NCBI GenBank assembly: GCA_012959805.1
Contig: DUCN01000098.1
Location: forward strand, 133,646 to 197,645
Length of the DNA: 64,000 bases
Source: Myxococcales bacterium
GTDB taxonomy: Bacteria; Myxococcota_A; UBA9160; UBA4427
Direction: 5' to 3'
Positions 16,580 through 25,479 of the stretch are shown here, piece after piece. Each line of letters opens with the position of its first letter. The first letter of the stretch is position 1. The notes beneath the pieces were generated by a model. The model searched no databases. It was not told the origin of the DNA and saw nothing but the letters and a program-made list of their open reading frames with translations. A program made the translations under genes and the position numbers.

Positions 16580-18094
16580 TTGGACTCTCAACGCCCCATC
16601 CTGATTGGCGTCGCACAATTCTCAGACCGTGATGCCACACTCGACTCGTCCCTGAACCCAGTCGAAATGCTGAAACGCATCGCCGGCGAAGCCGCGGAAT
16701 CAGCGGGCTGCGGGCCGGGGCTCCTCTCATCGGTGGACACGATCGCGCTTGCCTCGGTCATGGGGTGGAAGGCCAAGAATCCGCCGCAACTTCTCGCCGA
16801 CGCCATCGGGGCGAAACCCAGGAACACGATCAGCAGTCATGTCGGAGGCGAGACGGCGCTCGCTCTCACCAATCGCGTCGCCGAAAAGATCATTGCGGGA
16901 GAATCTGAACTCGGATTCGTCGGTGGCTGCAATAATATTCGAAGCCTCCTCCTCGCACGCAAGACCGGCGCCGATCTGGATTGGCCCATGGGTGACAACG
17001 TTCTGCCTGAAATCTTTGGAACAGATTCCCCAGGCAACAGTGAGGCGGAAAATGCAGTCGGACTAAGCATGCCGATTCAGGTCTATCCAATCTTCGAGAA
17101 TGCACTTCGGGCTTCACGCGGCCAGACTCTTGACGAGCATCGCGACTCAATGGGCAATCTCTTCCATCCCTTCACCACCGTCGCCGCCGCGAACCCACAC
17201 GCATGGTTTCCCACTGAGCGAAGTGCGAGGGAACTCTCTGAAGTCAGCGCTCACAACCGGATGATCTGCTTCCCCTACCCGAAATACCTGAATGCGGTGA
17301 TGACCACGGATCAAGCCGCGGGTGCTCTCATCGCATCGCAGGCGATGGCCAGGAAGCTCGGTGTTCCCGAAGAGAACTGGATTTATTGGCGCGCGGGCGC
17401 ACACGAGGTCGAAGATCCGTGGTTCCTGAGTGAGCGGCCTTCCTATTTTGAGTCGCCGGCCATGCGCAGCTGCCATGAAAGCGCACTCGCAAACTCCGGG
17501 CTGGATCTCGATGAAATCGAGTTGCTGGATTTCTACTCCTGCTTCCCATCCGCAGTTTCAATGGCTTGCGAAATGCTGGGGCTCTCACAAGACGATCCGC
17601 GCGGCTTTACTCGGACGGGCGGACTCCCCTATGCAGGTGGGCCGGGCAATAGTTATGGATTCCATTCCTTGGCCACCGCTGTGCAAGACCTTCGAGAGAA
17701 GACGGGCGAGCACGCCTTGCTGACCGGCAACGGTTGGTATCTGACAAAACACTCTGCCACGATTCTCTCGCGTCACAGCGGGCCACTTCCGAGTCCGCCC
17801 AATACAAAGCCGATCGACTCTTCCGCACAATCCAAATGGAGCACCGGCCCCGTCCAGATCGAACCCGAGGCGAATGGCGTTGGCATCGTCGAGAGCTACA
17901 CGATCGTCCATGGACGGGACGGCGCACCGGAGCGAGGCATAGTCATCGGCCGACTCGAAGAGTCGAATCGGCGTTTCCTTGCCAATACGCCCGCCGACCC
18001 GCGGCTACTCGCCGATCTGGAAAAGACGGAACTGATTGGCACACAGGGACATGTCCAGTTCGAAAGCGGAGTGAACCTCTATCGACCCGCCTAA
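16580..18094 (+). CDS. SCP2/thiolase-like acetyl-CoA acetyltransferase
   Basis: A 504-aa thiolase-superfamily protein of the SCP-2/SCP-x thiolase-like branch. It begins SQRPILIGVAQFSDRDAT and contains FVGGCNNIRSLLLAR in the position of the nucleophilic-Cys strand, LDFYSCFPSAVSMACEMLGL, GGLPYAGGPGNSYGFHSLAT with the catalytic His block, and a C-terminal OB-like extension typical of the family. Start: TTG at 16580 with AAGGAAG about 9 nt upstream, 19 nt after regA; in-frame codons upstream run through regA and would give an implausible extension. It is co-transcribed with regBA, an unusual partner. Probable role in fatty-acid or sterol-side-chain beta-oxidation; substrate unknown. Confidence 0.8.
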   Translation: MDSQRPILIGVAQFSDRDATLDSSLNPVEMLKRIAGEAAESAGCGPGLLSSVDTIALASVMGWKAKNPPQLLADAIGAKPRNTISSHVGGETALALTNRVAEKIIAGESELGFVGGCNNIRSLLLARKTGADLDWPMGDNVLPEIFGTDSPGNSEAENAVGLSMPIQVYPIFENALRASRGQTLDEHRDSMGNLFHPFTTVAAANPHAWFPTERSARELSEVSAHNRMICFPYPKYLNAVMTTDQAAGALIASQAMARKLGVPEENWIYWRAGAHEVEDPWFLSERPSYFESPAMRSCHESALANSGLDLDEIELLDFYSCFPSAVSMACEMLGLSQDDPRGFTRTGGLPYAGGPGNSYGFHSLATAVQDLREKTGEHALLTGNGWYLTKHSATILSRHSGPLPSPPNTKPIDSSAQSKWSTGPVQIEPEANGVGIVESYTIVHGRDGAPERGIVIGRLEESNRRFLANTPADPRLLADLEKTELIGTQGHVQFESGVNLYRPA

Positions 18095-18139
18095 CGTCGT
18101 ACGGTCGGCCTGGCGTGCTCAACAAGGTTTCAAAGCTGG

Positions 18140-18832
18140 TCACAGATCAACAGCGTCGACGATCGCTTCGAGTGCCGCCGGATCTTTCAATCTGACTCGA
18201 CCGCGGCCCGTCTCGACGATGCCTTCGTCGGACCAGGCGCGGAGTTGCTTGTTCACGCTCTCGCGAGTCGTGCCGACGAGATCGGCGAGATCCTGCTGCG
18301 GAAGTCGAACTTCGACAGGTCCGCCCACCACCGGACTCTTGCCATGCTTCTTACCCAGCGCGAGCAACCGTTTCGCGATCCGCCCGGGCAAGGGCATCGT
18401 CTGACGATCTTCCGCGCGATCCGACAGGCGCCGAACCATCGTCGCCAGCACTCCGGCCAGTCCGATCGCCGCATGGGGATGACTTTCCAGAAACGGGATC
18501 AGCTCCCGTCGATGCAGCATCAAGAGATGGGTCGGCTCGACGGCAACCGCGGTGGCTGAACGCTCTTCATTGTCGAGTACTGCGATCTCGCCAATGATTT
18601 CTCCCGGCCCCAGAAGGGTAAAAATAACATCCTTGCCGTCCGCTCCCGTCACCATCACCTTGAGCGCACCGGAAATAATTCCGTAGAGCTGGTTACCGGG
18701 ATCGCCCTTGCGAAAGAGAATCTCCTTCTCCTCGAGTCGTTTTGTCGTCGTCGCCATGATAAGCAGGTCGAGTTCGGAATCGCTCAACGAGGAGAAGATC
18801 GAAACGCTCGCCAGGAGTTCACGGCGATCCAT
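18140..18832 (-). CDS. CRP-like cyclic-nucleotide-responsive regulator
   Basis: A 230-aa Crp/Fnr-family regulator. The N-terminal beta barrel includes the phosphate-binding cassette GEIIGEIAVLDNEERSATAV (about 75-95), with the E and R-S-A residues that contact cAMP in CRP. There are no cysteines, so an FNR-type iron-sulphur sensor is excluded. The C-terminal winged helix is LPQQDLADLVGTTRESVNKQ. Start taken at 18832 with AAGGAGG a few nt upstream; this overlaps the end of the Rieske-fusion gene by 14 bp. The two genes therefore form a coupled pair. Convergent with the thiolase gene. Confidence 0.85.
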   Translation of the reverse strand: MDRRELLASVSIFSSLSDSELDLLIMATTTKRLEEKEILFRKGDPGNQLYGIISGALKVMVTGADGKDVIFTLLGPGEIIGEIAVLDNEERSATAVAVEPTHLLMLHRRELIPFLESHPHAAIGLAGVLATMVRRLSDRAEDRQTMPLPGRIAKRLLALGKKHGKSPVVGGPVEVRLPQQDLADLVGTTRESVNKQLRAWSDEGIVETGRGRVRLKDPAALEAIVDAVDL

Positions 18833-19700
18833 ATCCCTCCTTGCTCCCAAATCTGGCATAGGCGCGGTCCGCCACTTCATCGATTTCGATTCGCGGTGCT
18901 GAACGAAGCCGTAGAGAGCGTCCGTCTGTACTCTTCCCACTGCGCACGTCGAACTCGTATCCATGCCAGGGGCAAGCGATCACGCCGTCCTTCACGGCGC
19001 AATCCGCAAGCGGGCCGAGCAGATGTGGACACTCCGTCGGGAACGCAACAAACTCGCCCTCTAATTCGGTGACGCAATAGGACCGCCCATCCACTTCAAA
19101 GACGAAGGGCAGTCGAGACCGAAACACTTCGATCGAACCAAGCGCGACCGTCTCGATCGAAACGGTCGGGCCTGATTGCGGTTGCCCTTTGCGCGCAGCT
19201 CGGGCCTCCTCTCGGCTCGCCAATGCTTGTGTTCGCCCTTGCATCATCTCCTCGTCTTGATCCCAGAGCAGCGTATAGAGACCGATCATCCCTTTTCCAA
19301 ATTGTCGAAGCGCATCCGCTTCCGTGGGCCGCGAACAAAACTCGACGCGAATTCCCGTTCGATATTCTGAGATCGGATCGAGGGATGTCCAGGTTTCATT
19401 GGAAGCACCAGCGCCCTCGAGTGTTCGCGCGACATAGTGGCGGGCCGGGCGATCCGCAATCAGCTCGATCTTGCCTTCTTGCCCTCCCGGCATTCCCACC
19501 TCCGCACGCCAACCCCAAGATCCGGAGTCGACGAGGGTGATCCCTGTGAATGCTTCGGAATGGAGGTAGGGGAGATGTTCCCAGTCGTAGACATTTTCCC
19601 AGACGCGCTCGAGAGACGCTTCGATGACACGTTCGTAGACGGCGGCCACCACAAGTTCTGGGTTTCGGACAAGTGAGTCCGACGGGTTCTTCTCGGTCAT
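18819..19700 (-). CDS. SRPBCC-Rieske [2Fe-2S] fusion protein
   Basis: A 293-aa two-domain protein. Residues 1-165 form an SRPBCC/polyketide-cyclase-like helix-grip domain (VYERVIEASLERVWENVYDW), which binds hydrophobic ligands. Residues 185-285 form a Rieske ferredoxin domain with both cluster motifs: CPH in TECPHLLGPLADC and CPWH in VIACPWHGYEFDV. Order is reversed relative to ring-hydroxylating oxygenase alpha subunits, where Rieske precedes the SRPBCC-fold catalytic domain, and no 2-His-1-carboxylate iron motif is seen. An electron-transfer or sensor role is more likely than oxygenation. It is coupled to a CRP-like regulator. Confidence 0.82.
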   Translation of the reverse strand: MTEKNPSDSLVRNPELVVAAVYERVIEASLERVWENVYDWEHLPYLHSEAFTGITLVDSGSWGWRAEVGMPGGQEGKIELIADRPARHYVARTLEGAGASNETWTSLDPISEYRTGIRVEFCSRPTEADALRQFGKGMIGLYTLLWDQDEEMMQGRTQALASREEARAARKGQPQSGPTVSIETVALGSIEVFRSRLPFVFEVDGRSYCVTELEGEFVAFPTECPHLLGPLADCAVKDGVIACPWHGYEFDVRSGKSTDGRSLRLRSAPRIEIDEVADRAYARFGSKEGYGSP

Positions 19701-19751
19701 TATTAGACTCTCCTCACCGCCTTGACACCAAAGTGCCTAGCATCGTACATC

Positions 19752-21653
19752 TCATTCGACGGGTTCTGCTTCTGGAACCTCTTCAACCTGGCCGAGTTCC
19801 CAGCCTCGATCTGCCAGAACGCGAAGCGCATCGTCCCGTTCTGGGAGATGAAGCGCGATCGCCGCCTTGTCCTCGTCCCGAAAAACCCAATCGCCATCTG
19901 TGACAAAGGTCTCGCCTTCGCGCTCGACTGCAAGGATGACGAATCTTTCGTCCAAGCCCCCAGAATGGGTTGTCGTCGTCGCTTTATCCTCGGATTCTTC
20001 CTGAGGCGTTCGAAACGTGAAATGTTCGACCGACATATCACCTCGACGACCCCGAACATCCCAGCGTTCGACGTCGTGGGGTCCCTCGAAAACAATCTTG
20101 GCCCGACCACTCTCAACCTGCTCCGACACGAGACCAACTCTGCTCTCAGAGGTGGCGACGAGACCATTCGGGACCCCAAAGCGATCTCGCGCTCGCGTGA
20201 CGAAGACACTGTTCAGCGTTCGATTCGCTGTCAGCGAAACCACGGTCCGGACGAACCCGAAACGAGCACGACTCATGACGGATTCTTGAAGCGCATTGCC
20301 ATAGATGACAGCGAAGCCGGCTTCCTGCGCGCGCCGGACGCCAGCGGGGTTCGAATCGAGGAGAATGACGGGCACATCCCCGCGACGCAGCTCCTCGGCC
20401 AGCGCCATGCCGAGGGCCTGTGCACTCAAAATCGCAACCGTGTCCCGCTTACGCAGGCGAACGCCTAACAAGTTACCAATCGGCCCCGCCGTCAAGCCGG
20501 CGAGGGTCACGGTCACTGCAATCGTGAGGAAGACAAGTGCTCGAAGCTCGCTGCCGCCGGGAAGTCCGGCGCGCTCAAGATCCGCGGCCACCAGCGAAGC
20601 GATGGCGGCGGCGACGATGCCGCGCGGTGCGACCCAGGCGATAAAGAGGCGTTCACCGCGATCGAGCTCCGATCCCAGCGTGCAGAGCCAGACCACGATC
20701 GGCCGAACCACGAAGACCAGGGTCGCTACGACACCCATCCCCGCCCAGCCCAGCGCGGCCACTTGCTCGAACCGAACATCCGCGGCCAGAATGACGAAGA
20801 GAAGTCCAATCAGCATCACCGTCAGCTGATCCTTGAATTCCCGCAGATCGCGCTCGACGGGTGTGCGCGTATTCCCGACAACAACGCCGGCTACAGTGAC
20901 GGCCAACACGCCACTGTGGGAAAGCAGGGCTTCCGCACCTGCATAGAGAAGTAATACGCCAGAAAGGACCGAGACATTCTCTAGACCCTCGGGCAGGAGT
21001 GTCGAAATCCGAAGCATCCGTGCGAGACCGAATCCGGCAACGATGCCGAAAGCCAGCCCGATGGCGATCCGCGCCAATCCCGCGCCACTCTGTTCGAGAA
21101 CCAGCGATCCGGGATCCCCGGCCAGCGCCAATCGAAGAATGACGACGGCCAGAATCGCCCCGATCGGATCGATGAGCACGCCTTCGGCTTCGAGTACGGT
21201 CGAGACCCGGGGCTTTAATCGAAGTTCCGACACGAGGGGGCCCACGACGGTTGGACCGGTCACAACGACCAGTGCGCCGAAGAGCAGCGACTCCATCACC
21301 CCCCAGCCGATCCAGGCATGAACCGCGACGGCACCGCCGACTAACGTGATGACGGCACCGACGGTAATTAGCCGACGAATCGCAGTCCCTTCCCGGCGGA
21401 GCCTCGACAGCTCGAGGTTCAGCCCACCCTCGAAAAGAATGACGGCGACCGCAAAGTCGACGATGGCAAAGAGGCCGTCGCCCAGCTCCCTTGGCTGAAT
21501 CCAGCCGAGTCCGTCCGGACCAAGGGACACGCCAGCAATTAGGAGTAGAACGATCCCCGGCAATCTCAGATGTCGCGCAAGGGCTTGAGCAAACATGCCC
21601 GCAAGCAGCGCCAGGGCAAAGGTCAGTTTTGGATCGGCGACCGGAGAACTCAT
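19752..21653 (-). CDS. CPA-type Na+(K+)/H+ antiporter with TrkA-like domain
   Basis: A 633-aa inner-membrane antiporter: about 13 transmembrane helices (residues 8-395) with GPTVVGPLV and the carboxylate motif EGVLIDPIGAILAV that forms the ion site, followed by an RCK_N/TrkA-N-like cytosolic domain (about 405-530) and a further ~100-residue tail. The nucleotide-binding glycine motif of the RCK domain is degenerate (AILSAQALGMALAEEL instead of GxGxxG), so NAD binding may be lost while dimerisation is kept. Likely role: pH and K+/Na+ homeostasis. The cytochrome c lipoprotein gene ends 5 bp upstream, so they share a transcript. Confidence 0.85.
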   Translation of the reverse strand: MSSPVADPKLTFALALLAGMFAQALARHLRLPGIVLLLIAGVSLGPDGLGWIQPRELGDGLFAIVDFAVAVILFEGGLNLELSRLRREGTAIRRLITVGAVITLVGGAVAVHAWIGWGVMESLLFGALVVVTGPTVVGPLVSELRLKPRVSTVLEAEGVLIDPIGAILAVVILRLALAGDPGSLVLEQSGAGLARIAIGLAFGIVAGFGLARMLRISTLLPEGLENVSVLSGVLLLYAGAEALLSHSGVLAVTVAGVVVGNTRTPVERDLREFKDQLTVMLIGLLFVILAADVRFEQVAALGWAGMGVVATLVFVVRPIVVWLCTLGSELDRGERLFIAWVAPRGIVAAAIASLVAADLERAGLPGGSELRALVFLTIAVTVTLAGLTAGPIGNLLGVRLRKRDTVAILSAQALGMALAEELRRGDVPVILLDSNPAGVRRAQEAGFAVIYGNALQESVMSRARFGFVRTVVSLTANRTLNSVFVTRARDRFGVPNGLVATSESRVGLVSEQVESGRAKIVFEGPHDVERWDVRGRRGDMSVEHFTFRTPQEESEDKATTTTHSGGLDERFVILAVEREGETFVTDGDWVFRDEDKAAIALHLPERDDALRVLADRGWELGQVEEVPEAEPVE

Positions 21654-21658
21654 CGGGA

Positions 21659-22117
21659 TCAGGCACCGCCGGGCGAACGCGCACCCGGGCGCGTCACACG
21701 ACGCAGATAGAAGAGCATGTCTGCAAGTTCACGAGAATTGCCGATGCCCGGCGAAACCATGCGATTACCCGGCACGAATCCACTCGGATTACTCAGGAAA
21801 AGTGAGAGTGATTGGTCATCCCATACAATCGACGCGCCGATCATCGCGTTCGAACCCGTGTACGCGGGTGCCATCCCCGATCGGCGACCATAGACACCGA
21901 GAAGTGACGGACCGACCTTCTTGACAGTTCCCGCAAGGTCATGACAGACCCAGCAACCGTTCGCCGCGCGTCGGCCCTGCCTAAATCGCTCGCCTTCGGT
22001 TTCACCAAGACGCCCAAGAATCTCTCGATCCGGGTCGGAACATCCAAGGCCGAAGACCGAAAGCGCACAGGCAAGGAGTCCGGCAAGTCTTCGAATTCGT
22101 GTGTGTCCGAGGGTCAT
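21659..22117 (-). CDS. Class I cytochrome c lipoprotein
   Basis: A 152-aa precursor. Signal peptide with lipobox LGC (SVFGLGC, Cys about 26) predicts anchoring to a membrane after lipidation. The single haem-binding motif is CWVCH (about 55-59), and the distal ligand is probably Met in PGNRMVSPGI. The fold matches small cytochrome c552/c2-like carriers (LADMLFYLRRV terminal helix). It probably shuttles electrons in the periplasm, for example to an oxidase. Five bp separate it from the antiporter gene and 10 bp from the zinc-ribbon gene upstream, so it sits inside an operon. Confidence 0.85.
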   Translation of the reverse strand: MTLGHTRIRRLAGLLACALSVFGLGCSDPDREILGRLGETEGERFRQGRRAANGCWVCHDLAGTVKKVGPSLLGVYGRRSGMAPAYTGSNAMIGASIVWDDQSLSLFLSNPSGFVPGNRMVSPGIGNSRELADMLFYLRRVTRPGARSPGGA

Positions 22118-22127
22118 GATCTAAACC

Positions 22128-22730
22128 CTAACGACGCCCGTATAGAAGGTCGAGCCTGATCTCTTGATCCGAGATTGTACTCCGGATCCAAGCGATACGA
22201 CTCTGGCGACGACAGCGATGGCAGCGAGAATGAATCTCGACAGACCGGCGTTCGGCAGCCGGGCTCGGAGGGCCGGGCGATTCGTCGCGTGAGACGCCGA
22301 CCACCACCTCGAACCGCCCGCCTCCACAGACTCGACAGCGGAGCGACTCCTCGGGTTCGTGCCGCTCTTCGCGCCCGCTTGCGGGCGGTCCTTCATACAG
22401 CGAAGCATCCTCCAACACCCTGAAATCTCGACCACAGGCCTCGCAACGCAGGGAAAGTGGAGGTTTGACTGGAGAATCGGGACATTCCTCGGCCTGCATC
22501 GGTTCGCGAGCCTCACGCAAGAATCGCGTCAGCGTTCGCCAGAAGTAGCCGCCGCGACCCGCTGACACGGATAGGCGACCCGAAAGTCTGAACTGAACGC
22601 CGCCACACGGACAACCCAAGCCCGCGTAGCGCATCTGGTCATCCGGAATTTCGGGTACGAAGACCGAAAGCTCCGGATCGAGCTCGAGCGGCTCAAAGAG
22701 TGTGATCTCGACGCGTTCCACGTCTTCCAA
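22128..22730 (-). CDS. Multi-zinc-knuckle protein of unknown function
   Basis: A 200-aa soluble protein with at least four Cys pairs: CPCGG (about 40), CEACG (about 95), CRVCG (about 130) and CHRC (about 170). These could build two or more zinc ribbons in the rubredoxin/RPB9 style. Regions between are Arg/Glu-rich. No catalytic domain is recognised. It heads a cytochrome c-antiporter transcript. Confidence 0.6.
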   Translation of the reverse strand: MEDVERVEITLFEPLELDPELSVFVPEIPDDQMRYAGLGCPCGGVQFRLSGRLSVSAGRGGYFWRTLTRFLREAREPMQAEECPDSPVKPPLSLRCEACGRDFRVLEDASLYEGPPASGREERHEPEESLRCRVCGGGRFEVVVGVSRDESPGPPSPAAERRSVEIHSRCHRCRRQSRIAWIRSTISDQEIRLDLLYGRR

Positions 22731-22740
22731 TCTACCGCGT

Positions 22741-23028
22741 TCATTGTGAGGGGGCGTCTCGGCTCACAAATACCTTGCGGATCGCTCGGCGATAATGTTC
22801 CGCTTCGGTCAACTCCGGATAGCGCTCGCGTTCGATGCTAATCCGCCGTTCGAGCTCCCGCCGATCTCCGCCGCAGGCGGCAAGTAGATAGTCATCATCT
22901 TCCGTGCTGGCCGCGCCGGGTACGCGATCACGAAACCCCATTCGCTTGACGAGCTGACGGCCTCGCGTCGTCGTCGCAAAAATCGCCAGGGTGACCACGA
23001 TGGCGATCACGAGCATCAGCGTATTCAT
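22741..23028 (-). CDS. Small single-span membrane protein
   Basis: A 95-aa protein with one N-terminal transmembrane helix (TLMLVIAIVVTLAIFATTT), a positive-inside RGRQLVKR stretch and a helical charged tail (RRELERRISIERERYPELTE). Unknown function. It ends 10 bp before the zinc-knuckle gene and is probably part of the same transcript. Confidence 0.6.
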   Translation of the reverse strand: MNTLMLVIAIVVTLAIFATTTRGRQLVKRMGFRDRVPGAASTEDDDYLLAACGGDRRELERRISIERERYPELTEAEHYRRAIRKVFVSRDAPSQ

Positions 23029-23054
23029 CGTACAGGGCGCCCAGTTGCCATGAT

Positions 23055-23351
23055 CTATTCGTCGACCCGATGGGAGACGACGAGAGTTTCACGATCGAGG
23101 GTGAAGCGATAACGCAGCTCTTTTCTCATCCAGACGAAGCCGCCACAGGCGAGGCCGATCGCCCAACCCTCGATAAGCAGGCTCGAAGTCCACGTCCAAC
23201 CAATCACGCGACAGCCAAGCAGCGGATAGAGCAGAAGAAATGCCAGGCCTTTGTTGGCGATATACCAGAATGAACCGCGGCTCCGAACGCGTTCCCACCA
23301 GAGCTTCTCGCTCGCACCCATCATGATTTCTTCGGGTGACACCCTCGCCAT
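23055..23351 (-). CDS. Small two-span membrane protein
   Basis: A 98-aa protein with two hydrophobic segments (GLAFLLLYPLLGCRVIGWTW and LIEGWAIGLACGGFVWM) and a short C-terminal strand-like RYRFTLDRETLVVSHRV. Start set at MARVSPEEIMM (23351), preceded by GGGAAAGG; the longer in-frame frame upstream is Arg-rich and looks non-coding. No family recognised. Confidence 0.5.
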   Translation of the reverse strand: MARVSPEEIMMGASEKLWWERVRSRGSFWYIANKGLAFLLLYPLLGCRVIGWTWTSSLLIEGWAIGLACGGFVWMRKELRYRFTLDRETLVVSHRVDE

Positions 23352-23721
23352 CCTTTCCCCTCTTCCGTCCGCACGCTGGCCATCCAAGACGAGGCGCGTG
23401 CGGCCGCGCCCTCTAGATTCGTTCGGGCGAGCGGACTGCTGAATTGACCGTGACATTCCAGCGATCGTAAGATTTTCTTATTGTGGCTTTTCGACCTCCA
23501 ACTGCTCAGTTCTTTCGGAAAGGGCGGCCCTGCTCCCGGCATGGCGAGGTGGTTACCTTTACATTTCGGCTTTGTTCGACATGGCGAATGGAATTCGGCA
23601 GACAGATCGCGACACAGCTAGACCAACCCAGGAGCCAATTATGCAAATACTGCAGCTCCAGGAACCCAGGCTTCCAGCAAACGCCCCTCTGATCGAGAAA
23701 ATCGAGAAAAAGGGGAACTCA

Positions 23722-23970
23722 ATGCGGCTGACACCTTTCTCCGTCTTCCTGCTTGCCATCGCGAGCCCGCTCTTTGCCATCGGATGTCAGCCAACCGGAA
23801 GTCTCGACATCGTTGAGTCGGGCTATGTCCCAGTCGGTGCCGTCGCACCAGAAGATCTGCTCGTCGTCGACTGCCTTCTGCCCGGACAGATTCGAAAGCT
23901 CGGACGCAGCCAGGTCTACATGACGCCTCGACGCGCGCTGGAAACCTCGGGTCTCGAAAAGTCGGCCTAA
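23722..23970 (+). CDS. Short lipoprotein with LPGQIRKLG motif
   Basis: An 82-aa precursor; ATG at 23722 follows AAGGGG about 8 nt upstream. Signal peptide with lipobox (LFAIGCQ). The mature part contains DCLLPGQIRKLGRSQVYMTPRRALETS, which resembles a recurrent proteobacterial periplasmic motif (LPGQ-R-LG...T.RRP..T) that usually continues into a conserved Cys-Arg-Gly-Gly segment. Here the protein stops about 15 residues after that point, so it is either a short variant or truncated. Function unknown. Confidence 0.6.
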   Translation: MRLTPFSVFLLAIASPLFAIGCQPTGSLDIVESGYVPVGAVAPEDLLVVDCLLPGQIRKLGRSQVYMTPRRALETSGLEKSA

Positions 23971-24356
23971 CATTCTCGACGACAGCGCCGCCCAAGTCGC
24001 GAACGTCACGTCAGCCGGCAAAGTAAGAAAAGGCGATCCAACTCGTTGCGACCGCGGCACCCACGATCCAGCTTCTCCAACCTTCGCTTCCACTCACACG
24101 CTCCATTCAGATCGCCTACAACCCTCCTGCCAGTGCGTCCCGCGCCACGCCGACCAGCCAAGGCCCTGGTGGGACACGTCCTTGTCCCCGCCGGTCTCGT
24201 CGGGCTCTTGAGCGATGATGCAGAGCATGCGGTCGACAGCAAGGGCATGTTTCGGGCAGAGGTCGCCATTACGAGTACCGCAATGGAAATCGTCCTCGCC
24301 GCCGTGGTCAGCGCTGTGCTGAGCCCAGCTTCCGAGTCCGAGTCCGCATAACACAT
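23971..24356. other. Gap without a confident gene
   Basis: Several overlapping ORFs exist on both strands but none stands out. On the minus strand 24011-24106 could encode a 31-aa membrane peptide (SWIVGAAVATSWIAFSYFAG), and a minus ORF ending at 24006 begins right after the next gene's stop. I cannot decide between a frameshifted small membrane-protein gene and non-coding DNA. Confidence 0.4.
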
Positions 24357-24692
24357 TCACGACGAATCGAAGTTTGGGACTGAGGTTGATTCTTGACGAC
24401 GAAGTTCAAAAAGAGAAAGCTCACACGCGTGGCAAGTCGCGTCATCCCAGAAGCGGCGAAAGGCTTCAGAAGAGTCGCCGAAACGCGCTGTGCATCGAGG
24501 ACAACGTCCGAACCAGACGACTGCGATGCACATCGCGGCGAATAACAAACCTGAGAAGACTCCGGCAATCGCGAGTCGGGGTTCGCCCAGAGCGAACGCC
24601 GTGGGGATGATCGGAAACCATAGAACGGGCGCCCAGACCGCCGCCTGCCGCCAACGACGAATCTGCTCGAGCGGCCCGCGATACGCGATCAT
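24357..24692 (-). CDS. Two-span membrane protein with cytosolic zinc ribbon
   Basis: A 111-aa protein: two transmembrane helices (AVWAPVLWFPIIPTAFALG and AIAGVFSGLLFAAMCIAVVW) followed by CPRC and CHAC pairs separated by about 24 residues, a probable zinc ribbon. Its ATG overlaps the stop of the methyltransferase gene as ATGA, so the two are translationally coupled. Function unknown; membrane zinc-ribbon proteins often tether regulatory partners. Confidence 0.65.
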   Translation of the reverse strand: MIAYRGPLEQIRRWRQAAVWAPVLWFPIIPTAFALGEPRLAIAGVFSGLLFAAMCIAVVWFGRCPRCTARFGDSSEAFRRFWDDATCHACELSLFELRRQESTSVPNFDSS

Positions 24693-25468
24693 GACTCAAT
24701 ACCACCTTCTGACTCTTCGTTGAGCGACGGATTCAAATCATGCCGTAGTGCCGCGAGGTACTCACCGCTCTCTACCCGTGCCAATCTCTCCATCTCGTAG
24801 CCGGCTCGCTGCGCGCAGTCGGCCAAATCCTCTTCTGCCAAATAGATCCATGGAAAGCTTTCGCCTCGCAGCCCCCGATACCGCGTCGAAAGCACGATCT
24901 CACCCCTCGAAGGCGACTGATCCTCTTCATCACCGTCCCATGCTTCGCGAAGCGCACTCGAATCGACGATCAGCTCGCCACCCGGCTCGAGACAATGACT
25001 GAGTCGACGAAGCAGTTCTTCAAGCGGCTTCATTCCACCCGCGACACCGATTGTCTGCATCCCGAAGAAGATCGAATCGAAGCGTCCGAGGGGCTCGTCC
25101 GAGTCGAGCCGCATCACGTCGAAGGTTCGCGCATCCCGAACACCGCGCAGCCGACATAACGCGGAGCAGACGGCGCTCACATCGATAGCGACGACATCAT
25201 GCCCGCGCTCCTGAAGTGCCAACGAATGCCGTCCAGCGCCCGCCCCGACATCAAGCACCCGACCTCGGCAACGATCCATGGAAAGCACATCGAGCTCTGC
25301 GAGTTGTCCTTCGAGAGTGAAATATTCCTCCGTTTCGATCTCAAAAGAGATCCCATCGGCCCGCAAGGCTTTCACGCGACGCGCACGACCACTGCGATGA
25401 TGATCAAGTAGTGCCGCGGCAAGAGGCTCTGCGGGTCCCACACGACGAGGCCAAAAATTCACGAGCAT
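24689..25468 (-). CDS. Class I SAM-dependent methyltransferase
   Basis: A 259-aa enzyme. The SAM-binding motif I is VLDVGAGAGRHSL (about 72-84), followed by an acidic residue at the end of strand 2 (VVAIDVS), motif II IFFGMQTIG and a post-motif LEPGGELIVDSS. The N-terminal ~55 residues form a substrate lid. Target unknown; the fold is closest to small-molecule or lipid methyltransferases. It overlaps the membrane zinc-ribbon gene by 4 bp and follows the SnoaL-like gene by 11 bp, so three or four genes are likely co-transcribed. Confidence 0.85.
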   Translation of the reverse strand: MLVNFWPRRVGPAEPLAAALLDHHRSGRARRVKALRADGISFEIETEEYFTLEGQLAELDVLSMDRCRGRVLDVGAGAGRHSLALQERGHDVVAIDVSAVCSALCRLRGVRDARTFDVMRLDSDEPLGRFDSIFFGMQTIGVAGGMKPLEELLRRLSHCLEPGGELIVDSSALREAWDGDEEDQSPSRGEIVLSTRYRGLRGESFPWIYLAEEDLADCAQRAGYEMERLARVESGEYLAALRHDLNPSLNEESEGGIES

Positions 25469-25479
25469 GCACAGCCTCG

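Noticed and set aside
20653..21684. 343-codon minus-strand ORF.
   Set aside because: Same-strand, out-of-frame shadow of the Na+/H+ antiporter; Arg/Ser/Gly-rich with no domain.
24006..24356. Minus-strand ORF starting exactly after the upstream stop.
   Set aside because: Composition (Thr/Ser/Ala/Arg-rich) is that of an antisense shadow and competing frames are equally open; left as an unresolved gap.
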